Below, one piece after another: positions 12,099-23,021 of a stretch of 64,000 nucleotides of DNA. A program made the position numbers and the translations under genes. This DNA comes from Aegilops tauschii subsp. strangulata (lineage: Eukaryota > Streptophyta > Magnoliopsida > Poales > Poaceae), in the NCBI RefSeq assembly GCF_002575655.3, contig NC_053039.3, positions 242,460,622 to 242,524,621 on the forward strand. The letters are read 5' to 3'. Positions within the stretch are counted from its first letter, which is position 1, and each line of letters starts with the position of its first letter. The notes below the pieces were generated by a model. The model had not been told where the DNA came from and did no database searches. It was given only the letters and a program-made list of their open reading frames with translations.

Positions 12099-13780
12099 GT
12101 ATTTCCTTATATCATGATAAATATTTATTATTCATGCTAGAATTGTATTAACCGGAAACTTGATACATGTGTGGATACATAGATAGAACACAGTGTCCCT
12201 AGTAAGCCTCTACTAGACTAGCTCGTTAATCAAAGATGGTTAAGTTTCCTAACCATAGACATGTGTTGTCATTTGATGAATGGGATCACATCATTAGGAG
12301 AATGATGTGATGGACAAGACCCATCCGTTAGCTTAGCATAATGATCGTTAAGTTTTATTGCTATTGCTTTCTTCATGACTTATACATATTCCTTTGACTA
12401 TGAGATTATGCAACTCCCGGAGGAGTACCTTGAGTGCTATCAAACGTCACAACGTAGCTAGGTGATTATAAAGGTGCTCTACATGTATCTCCGAAGGTAT
12501 TTGTTGGGTTGACATAGATCGAGATTAGGATTTGTCACTCCGAGTATCGAAGAGGTATCTCTAGGCCCTCTCGGTAATGCACATCATAATAAGCCTGGCA
12601 AGCAATTTAACTAATGAGTTAGTTGCGGGATGATGTATTATGGAGCGAGTAAAGAAACTTGCCCGTAATGAGATTGAACTAGGTGTGAAGATACCGACGA
12701 TCGAATCTCGGGCAAGTAACATACCGATGACAAAGGGAATAGCGTATGTTGTCATAACGGTTCGACCGATAAAGATCTTCATAGAATATGTGGGAGCCAA
12801 TATGAGCATCCAGGTTCTGCTATTCGTTATTGACCGGAGAGGTGTATCGGTCATGTCTACATAGTTCTCGAACCCGTAGGGTCCGCACGCTTAACGTTCG
12901 ATGACGATTTGTATTATATGAGTTATGTGATTTGGATGTTCGGAGTCCCGGATGAGATCACGAACATGACGAGGAGTCTCGAAATGGTCGAGAGGTAAAG
13001 ATTCATATATATAGGACGATAGTATTCGGACACCGGAAGTGTTCTGGGGTTACCGGGTACGTATCGGGTCACCGGAAGGGGTTCCGGGCTACCCCCGGCA
13101 AACTATATGGGCCTTATGGGCCAAGAGGGGAAACACACCAGCCACAAAGGGGCTGGTGCGCCCCCCCCCCATATGGGCTAGCCAAATTGGAGAAGAAAAA
13201 AGCGAATAAGATTCCCCCTTCCCCCTCTTCCCTTCCTACTCCAAATAGGAATAGGAAAGGGGGGAGGTCGAATTTGGAGGTGCCCAAGTACGATTCCTCC
13301 TACTTGGGGCGCCCCCTTGGCTGCCTCTCCTCCCCTCCAACCTATATATATATATGAGGGGGGGGCTCCGCTAGAACACACAACAAACATTGTTAGCCAT
13401 GTGCGGCGCCCCCCTCCACAGTTTACGCCTCCGGTCATATTCACGTAGTGCTTAGGCAAAGCCCTGCGCGGATCACTTCACCATCACCGTCCCCACGCCG
13501 TCGTGCTGACGGAACTCTCCCTCGACACTTTGCTGGATCAAGAGTTCGAGGGACATCATCGAGCTGAACGTGTGTAGAACTCGGAGGTGTCGTACGTTCG
13601 GTGCTTGATCGGTCGGAATGAGAAGAAGTTCGACTACATCAACCGCGTTGTCAAACGCTTCCGCTTTTGGTCTACGAGGGTGCGTGGACACATTCTCCCC
13701 CTCTCGTTGCTATGCATCTCCTAGATAGATCTTGCGTGAGCGTAGGAACTTTTTGAAATTGCATGCTACGTTCCTCAACA
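12099..13780 (+). repeat. 5' LTR of the Copia, first ~45 bp missing
   Basis: Matches 46795-48498 throughout. It ends ...TTCCTCAACA directly before the PBS. The first ~45 bp of the LTR, including the terminal TG, are absent at the junction with the Gypsy LTR fragment. By eye there are 15-20 differences in the first ~390 bp against the 3' LTR, mostly transitions, so the insertion is not recent. Confidence 0.9.
13343..13355 (+). promoter_or_regulatory. TATA box in Copia 5' LTR
   Basis: An alternating TA run follows 'cccctccaacc' and precedes a G run, at the same place as TATATATAT at 48067-48075 in the 3' LTR. This is the expected promoter of the retrotransposon. Confidence 0.65.
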
Positions 13781-13797
13781 GTGGCATCCGAGCCAGG
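13781..13797 (+). other. Primer-binding site, initiator tRNA-Met type
   Basis: gTGGCATCCGAGCCagg stands next to the LTR end. The usual Copia PBS, TGGTATCAGAGCC, is complementary to the 3' end of initiator tRNA-Met. This copy has two changes. Confidence 0.8.
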
Positions 13798-14240
13798 TCT
13801 ATGCGTAGATGATATGCACGAGTAGAACACAAAAAGTTGTGGGCGATAATAGTCATACTGCTTACCACCAACGTCTTATTTTGATTCGGCGGTATTGTTG
13901 GATGAAGCAGCCCGGACCAACATTACATGACCATGTTCATGAGACAGGTTCTACCGACGTGCTTTGGCACACAGGTGGCTGGCGGGTGTCTGTTGAATCG
14001 AATTTGACTACGGCCGGTCCTTGTTGAAGGTTAAAACATCACACTTGACGAAAAATCGTTGTGGTTCTGATGCGTAGGTAAGAACGGTTCTTGCTAGAAG
14101 CCCATAGCAGACACGTAAAACTTGCAACAACAAAGTAGAGGACGTCTAACTTGTTTTTGCAGGGCATGCTGTGATGTGATATGGTCAAGACATGATGTGA
14201 TATAATTTATTGTATGAGATGATCATGTTTTGTAAAAGTT
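13798..14240 (+). other. Copia leader, part 1
   Basis: Untranslated leader of the Angela-like element between PBS and the CACTA-1 insertion, matching the reversed leader at about 61400-61900 of the second Copia. No gene seen. The last 3 bases (14238-14240, GTT) are the left target duplication. Confidence 0.75.
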
Positions 14241-14690
14241 CACTACTGCAGGATGCTGCTAACGCGACACTACGATCAGAGACCCTTCGAGAAACTATGT
14301 GCGATGCAATAATCGCAAACGGTGGTGTATGAAAACCGTCAGGAATGTATAAAACGCTTGCGATGACGGATGCATCAAACACGGTTCAGGTTTTAGTTGC
14401 GTGTGCGATGAAGGGCATACGGTTCAGTTGAATTAACTGTTTGCGATGAGGAGGAACAAAAGAAACGGGCAGCCAGATGAAGGCATGTGCGATACACAGC
14501 ATATGGTTCACTTGGACGAACTGTTTGTGATTAGGCAACACAAAAGAAACGGGCAGCCAGATGAAGGTGTGTGCGATATACGGCATGCGGTTCACTCGGA
14601 TGAACTATTTGTGATTAGACAACACAAAATAAACGGTCAGCCAGATCAGGTGTGTGCGATATACGCATGCGGTTCACTCGGCCCTTGTCG
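14241..14690 (+). repeat. CACTA-1 left end and subterminal repeats
   Basis: About 3.3 direct copies of an ~84-bp unit (from about 14400) containing 'gtgtgcgatatacggcatgc' and 'aaacgggcagccagatgaag'. Short aacggt/ggttca motifs also recur. Subterminal repeats of this sort are where CACTA proteins bind in characterised elements; binding here is inferred. Confidence 0.8.
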
Positions 14691-14863
14691 TCAGTGTGTG
14701 ACCTCTGTGGCAACCGTTCGCTCCCAAGGCGCCTCTTCGTGTACCGTGGCAACCGTCCATCGCCTCTTCGCCTTTCCCTCTCGATTTGGAACTCCTGTCG
14801 CATGCTCTTCCTCCCTCCATTTGCCTTCACCCTTCCTTCTGCCATTGTTCGATCATCTTCTCC

Positions 14864-16278
14864 ATGGAGGGAACAGGCCGGAAACGACCCCGTTATTCTT
14901 GCCCCGATCTGAAAGATGACGTGGTGGAGGAACTCATTGATCGGTGCGACGTCATCACCTCGGCTAGCATGGCAGGTTCGTTCAAGACCATTCTCGACTC
15001 AACTAATAACATCATTACAAGGAACCCAAGGGTCCAGGAGCGGTTTGATCTCCCCTATCTTCTTCGCCGTGACCCTACTGACTAGCGCGGGGACGAGGGA
15101 AGCCTCACCTTGTGCAAGTTGACGCCGCTTGATAATGATACGTATGATGTTAAGATGCCATCACTTGAGGGCAAGGCTTGGGTAGGCGCAAATGGAGATT
15201 GGGTTGTTTAAATTGGGTACAACTGAGAGTGGGAACTTGTGAATGTGTACACTCGTCATCGGATTCCACTTCCAAAAATCTCAGACGACTGCCCAGAGGT
15301 TGAGTACACCGGTATTCTACGTGAGTTCAAATACGATCATGGTGACTGTCGTCTATGGATGATAGCGATTTGTCGAGTTCCCAACCGCTCTTGGGATTAC
15401 ACGAACTATGAAGTTGTTGCTATCTTCGACAAGCTTGTTGTCATCCTTACTTCCACGTCTCGATGGATATTACTCAAAAATTAATTTTTGTACACGGATG
15501 AGTACTGTGATGCAATTCAATACGAGGGTCTTGTGTTTGCTGCCACCACTCGTGGCACTGTTTTTGCATGGAATCCTGATGCATTCGGTATGTTTGTCTT
15601 CCACCATAATTATAATTGTTTCATCCACATGCATGCGGGTTAGCTAGTTCCGGCTTACTAATTAACCTTCTTGTGTTTCCAAGGTCCTATGAACATTCCA
15701 CCACCTATACTTGAAAAATTTTATAACCAAGGGGGAGATGACGATGCTGATGATCACGAGCATTAGGACGAGCAGGACCCATATACTCAGTGGCGCCTGG
15801 CAACTTATTCCGATGGATCACCTCTTCTTGTCTGTATACAGGGCACTGCTTATGTTACTAAGGAAGCAGGTGTTGTCTCGCATGGTCGCACTCTCCGGAC
15901 CTATTCCAACATCCGTTGCGGGGTATTCGGGATGGATACTAGTGTACTAGTGCCAACACCTTCTCCCTGGTTCAACACCTTCGCATTGAAAGTCTTGGAG
16001 GAAACTCACTCTTCCTTGGACAAAACTATCCAACGATGGTGGAAGGCGATCCAGCTGCTGTTGACACAACGTTACTACCATTTATGAGAAGCAATTGTAT
16101 CTATACCTCGGACATTTCTATGCTTCCCTACCGTCCCAATATGGGTCCTGACATAGGCCGCTTCAACCTGGATGATCAGTCATGCATTGGTCTCGAGATT
16201 GACAGTAGCTGGCCCTTCCCAAAGAATCACTTCTGGTTCAAAGCAAGCGTTTCCAACACCGACGAGTGGTTGAGCTGA
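14864..16278 (+). pseudogene. Captured DUF295-type (F-box-like) gene fragment, pseudogene
   Basis: The ATG at 14864 starts a readable protein with a helical N-terminus (DDVVEELIDRCD, weakly F-box-like). Then come segments typical of plant DUF295 beta-propeller proteins: 'ELVNVYTRHRIPLP', 'QYEGLVFAATTRGTVFAWNP', 'VLVPTPSPWFNTFALKVLEE', and 'FLGQNYPTM' followed by 'RSNCIYTSD'. An intron is preserved, with donor GT at 15588 and acceptor AG at 15682-15683. In-frame stops occur at about 15084 (TAG, probably from TGG), 15209, 15227 and 15482, another near 15763, and a frameshift just before the FLGQNYP segment. Members usually act in or resemble SCF-type F-box proteins; this copy cannot encode a full product. 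The retained intron shows capture of genomic DNA, not of a processed transcript. Confidence 0.75.
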
Positions 16279-16439
16279 AGTTCATTTCATCTCTTTGTTA
16301 TTTGTTGTGTGAGAAAAACTTTACTAGAATGTTTTGTTGGAAATGATCTATAATCCAACGTGTATCCTCGTTGTCGTTGTGGGTTGATGACTTGTTGTAT
16401 GTAATCAATGGTACATTTGCATATGCGTCCATCAACTCA
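16279..16439 (+). other. 3' flank of the DUF295 fragment
   Basis: AT-rich sequence after the pseudogene stop, probably its captured 3' UTR. Nothing else is seen. Confidence 0.4.
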
Positions 16440-16850
16440 CGCCTGCTAGTGGTGTCCATATGAACAATGCTAGTGATTTTAGTTGCAAAAATTAGATAGT
16501 GCTAGTGATTTTTAGCTACATATTTTGACAAATCGTAGTGTTACAAGGTTGACAAATGGCAATGTTACTAGATAAAAAATGTCAATCTTTCCAGTTTGAC
16601 AAATGGCAACATACCAAAAATGACATATATGCAAATCTTACCCAATTGTTTGTACATGGTTGCACACGGGGCATGCAAAACAACTTTTTGCGTTGAAGGG
16701 ATGCAGAAATCCTGCTCGGCACATTTTCCCTTGGCTTCCTGGGGAAGTTGTCGGTTTGCATCTGGGTGTTCTAACTAAAACGTTTGTGATGAGTGTTTTA
16801 TATTTAAAAACCATTGACGTTTCTTTTCAAAAGAATATCGTTTGATAAGT
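16440..16850 (+). repeat. AT-rich block shared with CACTA-2
   Basis: Contains repeated 'ttgacaaatggcaatgtta' motifs and matches 37125-37380 of CACTA-2. In CACTA-1 the block lies between the two left-arm genes. In CACTA-2 it lies after both, directly before the tandem array. Confidence 0.75.
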
Positions 16851-17134
16851 CTGTACATTAAGAAAGAAAAACGCAAGTTCCTTCAAACCATATCTTTCAT
16901 TCAGTCACACTGCAAATTTATATTCATATGATTGAGAATTCGAGATACAATATTAAACCCCAAAAAACTATTTCCGGCGGTGGCAGAGGTGGCGTGCCAC
17001 GCCGTCGTTGTCGTCCTCCGGGACGCTGTTGTTGAAGTCTTCAAGGCAGCACAAAATGTTCTTCACTTGTAAATCAAGCATCATGTCGTCGCGCGATCGA
17101 CGGGCGGGACGCGGGAGGACGGCAACTGGCACCG

Positions 17135-17566
17135 CTAAGAGGTAGCGGTCGACGGCAGCGTCCCATGCCGCTGAGGGGGCGCGCGCACGGGCACGGGCAC
17201 AGGTGCGGCGGGTGCAGCCAAACGCACGGGGGCCGGCGCCACGGTGGGTGGAGGGGCGCGCACGGACACGGGCGCTGGCACTGGCATGTACACGAGCTCG
17301 CGCGGGTCCGCGGGGACCTCACTGACGCCTGCGGCTTCTAGCTCTGCGATAGTGCTCGGCGACCAGCCCGTCAATGCTACAGGGATGGTCGTTGGCGCGG
17401 GCGCGGGGATGGGAGCTGGGACGGGAGCGGGGGCAGCAACCACCGCGGCCAGCTCGTTCTGGGCCATGTCCATGAGGCCCCATTCCTCCTTATTTTCTAT
17501 CTCCTCCGGCTCGGAGTCGACTTCACCAAACTTGAAGACTAGTGGCAGATGATCGCTCTGCGCCAT
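17135..17566 (-). CDS. Ala/Pro/Val-rich hypothetical protein in CACTA-1
   Basis: The minus-strand ATG at 17566 gives about 144 codons. The N-terminus (HLPLVFKFGEVDSEPEEIE, then an acidic stretch) is followed by a long low-complexity region of Ala-Pro-Val repeats. The upstream open frame (to 17767) is not needed. An alternative frame just downstream on the minus strand encodes a non-repetitive segment, around 'LQVKNILCCLEDFNNSV' then 'DDNDGVARH', and ends near 16972; a frameshift could therefore separate the two halves of one former protein. The GC-rich, G/C-ending codon use contrasts with the AT-rich element around it, as for a captured grass gene. I do not recognise a family. Confidence 0.4.
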   Translation of the reverse strand: MAQSDHLPLVFKFGEVDSEPEEIENKEEWGLMDMAQNELAAVVAAPAPVPAPIPAPAPTTIPVALTGWSPSTIAELEAAGVSEVPADPRELVYMPVPAPVSVRAPPPTVAPAPVRLAAPAAPVPVPVRAPPQRHGTLPSTATS

Positions 17567-17567
17567 G

Positions 17568-18040
17568 GCGTTGGTGGAGGTCTGCGGGAGGGACGGGAAT
17601 GGGAGGCGAACAGTAAGGTCGCCCGTATTAAACAGAAGCTCGGGCGCCATTAATGGAGAGGAAGGCGGGCGGCCATGGAAGTCAAAGGGCTCACTTCCCA
17701 GTGAGCCTGCGCAGCGTACAGCTCGCACGCTTCCCGATGAGCCTGCGCATTGGAGGATAGCTTGCACGCCTGTCGGTCAGCCTGTGCACCGGACTGCGCT
17801 TGCACGCCTCCCGTTCAGTCAAGGTAAAGCAGTTGTCCGCACGGCACCTCCTACAGCCATTAAAACCAAGACACGTGGCATCACATGAATGGTTAACAGA
17901 ACGCACATGGTTTGAATACTACAAACGTTTGAGATATTAAAGTAGCAGCTATTTTTTCAAAATGCCTTTGTTGGCTGTCATTATTCGAGTGCGCCTTCTC
18001 TCAAAATGGACACGAAAAATGCCACAACATGTCGGGTGCC
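17568..18040 (+). other. Spacer between Ala/Pro-rich ORF and tandem array
   Basis: GC-rich sequence with several imperfect repeats of a 'gagcctgcgca..gc..gcacgc' type (17700-17820), then AT-rich sequence leading into the array. It would be the 5' side of the minus-strand ORF. No further gene seen. Confidence 0.4.
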
Positions 18041-21000
18041 ATTCCATGATAGCATGCCGAGTTTCATGAATTTCAGACGAGTTTTAGATTTACTAGAATT
18101 TAAAAACCACGCATCTCAATGTTTTCCCGGCAATCAACGGTGCCCTGGTGTTTGAAATTCATTCCCATTTCTTGCATGCGACCTAAGCATGCACCCAAGG
18201 ACACAGATTTGATTTTTCAACCAACTTATATGCACTGGAGCATGTGCATGTAGTTCAAATTTGAATTATGCACATAAATGCATTGAAAACTCAGTTAATG
18301 CATAAAAATGTCCAAACGAACCCCGAAAAATCCCAAAAATTGACACAACACTCCTGTTGTTCTATCTTGACACGAGAAATTTTTTGAAAGCAATAAGAGG
18401 CAATGGATATCGTTTCGTCCCCAAAGGGTGGGACGTTCCCTATCGAAACCGTCATGCTTGTTGTGAGAAGCTTTGGTTTGTGAGAAGCATATACCCGAAC
18501 CTGCCCCGAATGGGACAATTTTTTTACCACGGCATGTTGATGCCGCTCCATGATAGCATGCCAAGTTTCATGAATTTCAGACGAGTTTTGGATTTACTAG
18601 AATTTAAATACCAGGCATCTCAACGTTTTGCCGGCAATCAACAGTGCCCTGGTGTTTTAATTTCATTCTCATCTCTTGCATGGGACCTAGAAATTCACCC
18701 ACGGACACAGATTAGATTTTTCAACCAACTTTAATGCATTGGAGCATGTGCTTGTAGTTCAAATTTGAACTATGCACATAAAATGCCTAGAAACCCCACT
18801 TAATGAATAAAAATGTCCAAACGAACCCCGAAAAATCACAAAATTGACACAACACTCCCGTTGTTCTATGTTGACACTAGAAAACTTTTTAAAGCAATAA
18901 GAGGCAATGGATATCGTTTCGTCCCCAAAGGTGGAACGTTCCCTATCGAAACCATCATGCTTGTTGTGAGAAGCTCTGGTTTGTGAGAAGCTTATACCCG
19001 AACCTGCCCCAAATGGGACAAATTTTATACCATGGCATATTGATGCTGCTCCATGATAGCATGCCAAGTTTCATGAATTTCAGACGAGTTTTGGATTTAC
19101 TAGAATTTAAAAACCAGGCATCTCAACGTTTTGCCGGCAATCAACAATGCCCTGGTGTTTGAATTTCATTCCCATCTCTTGCATGAGACCTAGAAATTCA
19201 CCCAAGGACACACATGTGCTTTTTCAACCAACTTTGGTGCATTGGAGCATGTGCTTGTAGTTCAAATTTGAATTATGCACATAAAATGCCTAGAAAACCC
19301 AGTTAATGTATAAAAAAGGCCAAACGAACCCCGAAAAATTCCAAGATTAAACACAACACTCATGTTGTTCTATGTTGACACTAGAATTTTTTTGAAAGCA
19401 ATAAGAGGCAACGGATATCGTCCAGTCCCCAAAGGTGGTGTGTTCCCTATCGAAACCATCATGCTTGTTGTGAGAACCTCTGGTTTGTGAGAAGCTTATA
19501 CCAAAACCTGTCCCATGATAGCATGCCAAGTTTCATGAATTTCAGACGAGTTTTGGATTTACCAGAATTTAAAAACTAGGTATCTCAATGTTTTGCCGGC
19601 AATCAACAGTGCCCTGGTGTTTGAAATTCATTCGCGTCTCTTGCATCGGACCTAAGCATGCACACAAGGACACACATGTGATTTTTCAACCAATTTATAT
19701 GCACTGGAGCATGTGCATGTAGTTCAAATTTGAATTATACACATAAAATGCCTAGAAAACTCAGTTAATGCATAAAAATGTCCAAACGAACCCCGAAAAA
19801 TCCCAAAAATTGACACAACACTCCTGTTGTTCTATGTTGACACGAGAAAATTATTGAAAGCAATAAGAGGCAATGGATATCGTTTCGTCCCCAAAGGTGG
19901 AACGTACGTTCCCTACCAAAACCATCGGGCTTGTTGTGAGAAGCTCTAGTTTGTGAGAAGCATATACCCAAACCTGCCCCAAATGGGACAATTTTTTTAC
20001 CGCGGCATGCTTATGCCGCTCAATGATAGCATGCCAAGTTTCATGAATTACAAACAAGTTTTGGATTACTAGAATTTAAAAACCAGGCATCTCAATGTTT
20101 TGCCGGCAATCAACGGTGCCCTAGTGTTTGAAATTCATTCCCATTTCTTGCATGGGATCTAAGCATGCACCCAAGGACACAAATTTGATTTTTCAACCAA
20201 TTTATATGCACTAGAGCATGTGCATGTAGTTCAAATTTGAATTATGCACATAAATGCATTCAAAACTCAGTTAATGCATAAAAATGTCCAAACGAACCCC
20301 GAAAAATCTCAAAAATTGACACAACACTCCTGTTGTTCTATGTTGACACGAGAAAAAATTTGAAAGCAATAAGAGGCAATGGATATCGTTTCATCCCCAA
20401 AGGTGGGACATTCCCTATCGAAACCATCCTACTTGTTATGAGAAGCTCTGGTTTGTGAGAAGCTTATACCCTAACCTGCCCCAAATGGGACAATTTTTTT
20501 ACCACAACATGTTGATGCCGCTCCATGATAGCATGCCAAGTTTCATGAATTTCAGACGAGTTTCAGATTTATTAGAATTTAAAAACCAGGCATCTCAATG
20601 TTTTGCGGGCAATCAACAGTGACCTGGTGTTTGAATTTCATTCCCATCTCTTGCATTTGGACCTAGAAATTCACCCAAGGACACACATGTGATTTTTGAA
20701 CCAACTTTAGTGCATTGGAGCATGTGCTTGCGGTTCAAATTTGAATTATGCACATAAAATGCCTAGAAAACCCAGTTAATGTATAAAAAGGCCAAACGAA
20801 CCCCGAAAAATTCCAATATTAAACACAACACTCCTATTGTTCTATGTTGACAATAGATAATTTTTTTAAAGCAATAAGAGGCAACGGATATCGTCCCGTC
20901 CCCAAAGGTGGTACGTTCCCTATCGAAACCATCATGATTTTTGTGAGAAGCTCTAGTTTGTGAGAAGCTTATACCCAAACCTGCCCCAAATGGGACAAAA

Positions 21001-21488
21001 TTTTCACCGCGGCATGTTGATGCCGCTCCATGATAGCATGCCAAGTTTCATGAATTTTAGACGAGTTTTGGATTTACTAGAATTTAAAAACCAGGTATCT
21101 CAACGTTTTGCTGGCAATCAATAGTGCCCTAGTGTTTGAAATTCATTCCCGTCTCTTGCATGGGACCTAGAAATTCACCCAAGGACACACATGTGATTTT
21201 TCAACCAACTTTGGTGCATTGGAGCATGTGCTTGTAGTTCAAATTTGAATCATGCACATAAAATGCCTACAAAACCCAGTTAATGTATTAAAAAGGCCAA
21301 ACGAACCCCGAAAAAATCATTCCCATTTCTTGCATGGGACCTAAGCATGCACTGAAGGACACATATTTGATTTTTCAACCAATTTGTATGCACCGGAGCA
21401 TGTGCATGTAGTTTAATTTTGAATTGTGCACGTGAAATGGCTAGAAAACCAGTTTAATGTATAAAATGTCCAAACGAACCCTGAATAA
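18041..21488 (+). repeat. Tandem array 1, ~500-bp units, about 7 copies
   Basis: The marker agcatgcc recurs at 18051, 18555, 19058, 19520, 20028, 20530 and 21035, spacings 504, 503, 462, 508, 502 and 505. The 462 spacing is a local deletion. Units share 'caaacgaaccccgaaaaat', 'gagcatgtgc' and 'gaagct...gagaagc' segments and differ by scattered substitutions. Two sub-variants seem to exist, one with 'cctagaaattcaccc' and one with 'cctaagcatgcaccc'. The same unit builds the array in CACTA-2. Short minus-strand open frames recur once per unit and are probably chance. Confidence 0.92.
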
Positions 21489-22112
21489 TTCCAATTCTTT
21501 TACGACACACATATAGTTGCATGTTCACTGCAGATAAAGGTCTAGCAATTCAAACAGCATCCATTGCAGCTGTGACCCCATTTTGTAATTCAAATCAAGT
21601 AGATCCCACACAGTTTATTATCACCAACCGTGTGAGATGTAGTACAAAATATCTTGGAGCACCGTCGGTGTATAGTACGCCTATGGCTTACGCGAGAAGG
21701 TGCGTCGGCTACAGTCCACAGCCGGCGTGTCAAACACACTAGCTCACTCCCCAAAAACTCCCACCTCTGCATCCCTTGCAATCTCAAAAATATCTACCGC
21801 CTGGAAGGTTTTAATGTTTGATAGCACACGATTAGTATGTGCGGACTGTGTGCGATGTCTGTTACTCCCGCTCTGCTTCAGTCCCTTGATTCAAATTTTC
21901 AGTAGCCCCGGCATTTTACTCCCGCCTCTACATCCCTCGGAATCTCAAAAATATCTGCTCGCCCTTGATCCAAATTTTTAGTAGCCCTGCCTTGTTACTC
22001 CAGCCTAGTAAAATTTTCAGTTGCCGCAGTATTTCTCAAACACAACCTTGACCCCCCTCCACACACACCCCAAAACCTTCGCTCACACAGACACACACAA
22101 CCCTCGAAACCA
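21489..22112 (+). repeat. Post-array block shared with CACTA-2, then unique sequence
   Basis: From 21489 to about 21725 it matches 40775-40985 of CACTA-2 (around 'aaaggtctagcaattcaaac' and 'gatcccacacagtttattat'). The rest (to 22112) is unique, C-rich, and would be the promoter and 5' UTR of the AP2/ERF ORF. It also contains two related segments of about 60 bp (near 21760 and 21920, 'atctcaaaaatatct'). Confidence 0.7.
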
Positions 22113-23021
22113 TTGGTAGGTCGCCGCCATCGCTGGCGCCTCCATCCTCAACCTCTACATGTATACCGGGGAGCTCGAGGAGCCAATGGCCAAAAAGAGG
22201 TTTATCGTGGCCTTTTCGCCCGACGCCGGCGAGGTGGCCGCCGAGGTGTCCCCGTCGTCCTCCGCGGGACCGATCCACCATCGTCGGTCCCCCGATCCGC
22301 CCGCCACGCGCCCCTACGCCGGTTCGAGGACTTCCCCGACCTCCCTCAGACCCGGCAGCCGACGAAGTCCTACCTCGGGGTCCGGCAGCGGCGGTGGGGG
22401 ACGTGGGTCACTGAGATTACAGATCGAGAGACCCACACCCGCCGGTGGCTCGGTAGCTTCCACACGACCGAGCTCGCGGCCATGGAGTACGACCGCTGGC
22501 AAGTCCACCACCAGGGCGCGGCGGCTAGGCTCAATTTCCCCTTCGGCACACGTCCGGTCCACCTTGTTCCGCCGGAGCCAGGGGTGGTGAGCTTGTCTAT
22601 GGCGCGGGAGGACCGCGAGGCGTGGGAGCGCCTCGAGGCCGATGCCGCCGATGAGGCCTACATGCAAGAGCTCCGCCGGCAGCACCCGGAGCTCGTGGAG
22701 GCGGAGCGAGCGATCTTTGCCGGCGCGGAGGGCGGCGAGGTTATCGCGCTCTCCTCCGATGACGAGGTCGAAGGCGGCAAGGACGACGGCACGGAGGGCG
22801 GCGAGGTTATCGCGCTCTCCTCTAATGACGAGGTCGAAGGCGGCGGCGATGGCGGCGTGGAGGGCATTGAGGTGGGCCCCGAGGACGAGGAGATCTACGT
22901 CGATGAGTGGAGGAGTGCCTTCCCCAACGACCCCGACAACGGTACTCGCCCGGACCAGGCTCGCGGCACACCGTACATGACGAGGAAGGATTGGCTTGAC
23001 CTCTACTTCGACCGAAAGTAG
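22113..23021 (+). CDS. AP2/ERF-domain protein carried by CACTA-1
   Basis: An uninterrupted frame of 302 codons. Residues ~87-145 form an AP2/ERF DNA-binding domain: YLGVRQRRWGTWVTEI (first strands), RRWLGSFHTTELAAMEYDRW (third strand and helix) and ending ARLNFPF. The conserved WLG-F, AA--YD and LNFP positions are present. Family members bind GCC-box or DRE-type promoter DNA in the nucleus. Residues 206-249 are two 22-residue direct repeats (22728-22793 and 22794-22859), each holding VIALSSxDE, which fits a SUMO-interacting motif (hydrophobic core followed by Ser/Asp/Glu). The C-terminus is acidic. The true start is uncertain: residues before ~75 are Arg-rich with no domain, and another ATG in a different frame (22159) hints at an old frameshift. 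GC-rich with grass-gene codon use, unlike the surrounding DNA. No expression evidence. Confidence 0.75.
   Translation: MVGRRHRWRLHPQPLHVYRGARGANGQKEVYRGLFARRRRGGRRGVPVVLRGTDPPSSVPRSARHAPLRRFEDFPDLPQTRQPTKSYLGVRQRRWGTWVTEITDRETHTRRWLGSFHTTELAAMEYDRWQVHHQGAAARLNFPFGTRPVHLVPPEPGVVSLSMAREDREAWERLEADAADEAYMQELRRQHPELVEAERAIFAGAEGGEVIALSSDDEVEGGKDDGTEGGEVIALSSNDEVEGGGDGGVEGIEVGPEDEEIYVDEWRSAFPNDPDNGTRPDQARGTPYMTRKDWLDLYFDRK
22728..22859 (+). repeat. 66-bp tandem duplication coding for SUMO-interacting-like motifs
   Basis: Two direct 66-bp copies, in frame within the AP2/ERF ORF, both starting gagggcggcgaggttatcgc. They differ at a few positions (GAT versus AAT in the acidic tail). The frame is maintained. 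Confidence 0.9.

Noticed and set aside
13178..13459. 93-codon minus-strand frame
   Set aside because: Antisense of the Copia LTR promoter region, with a homopolymer-rich sequence; no motif.
18291..21044. Recurrent minus-strand open frames of 60-100 codons, one per 500-bp unit (MACYHGAAST type)
   Set aside because: They repeat only because the DNA repeats, vary in length and frame between units, and have no domain or consistent start context. The same holds for 37736-40496.
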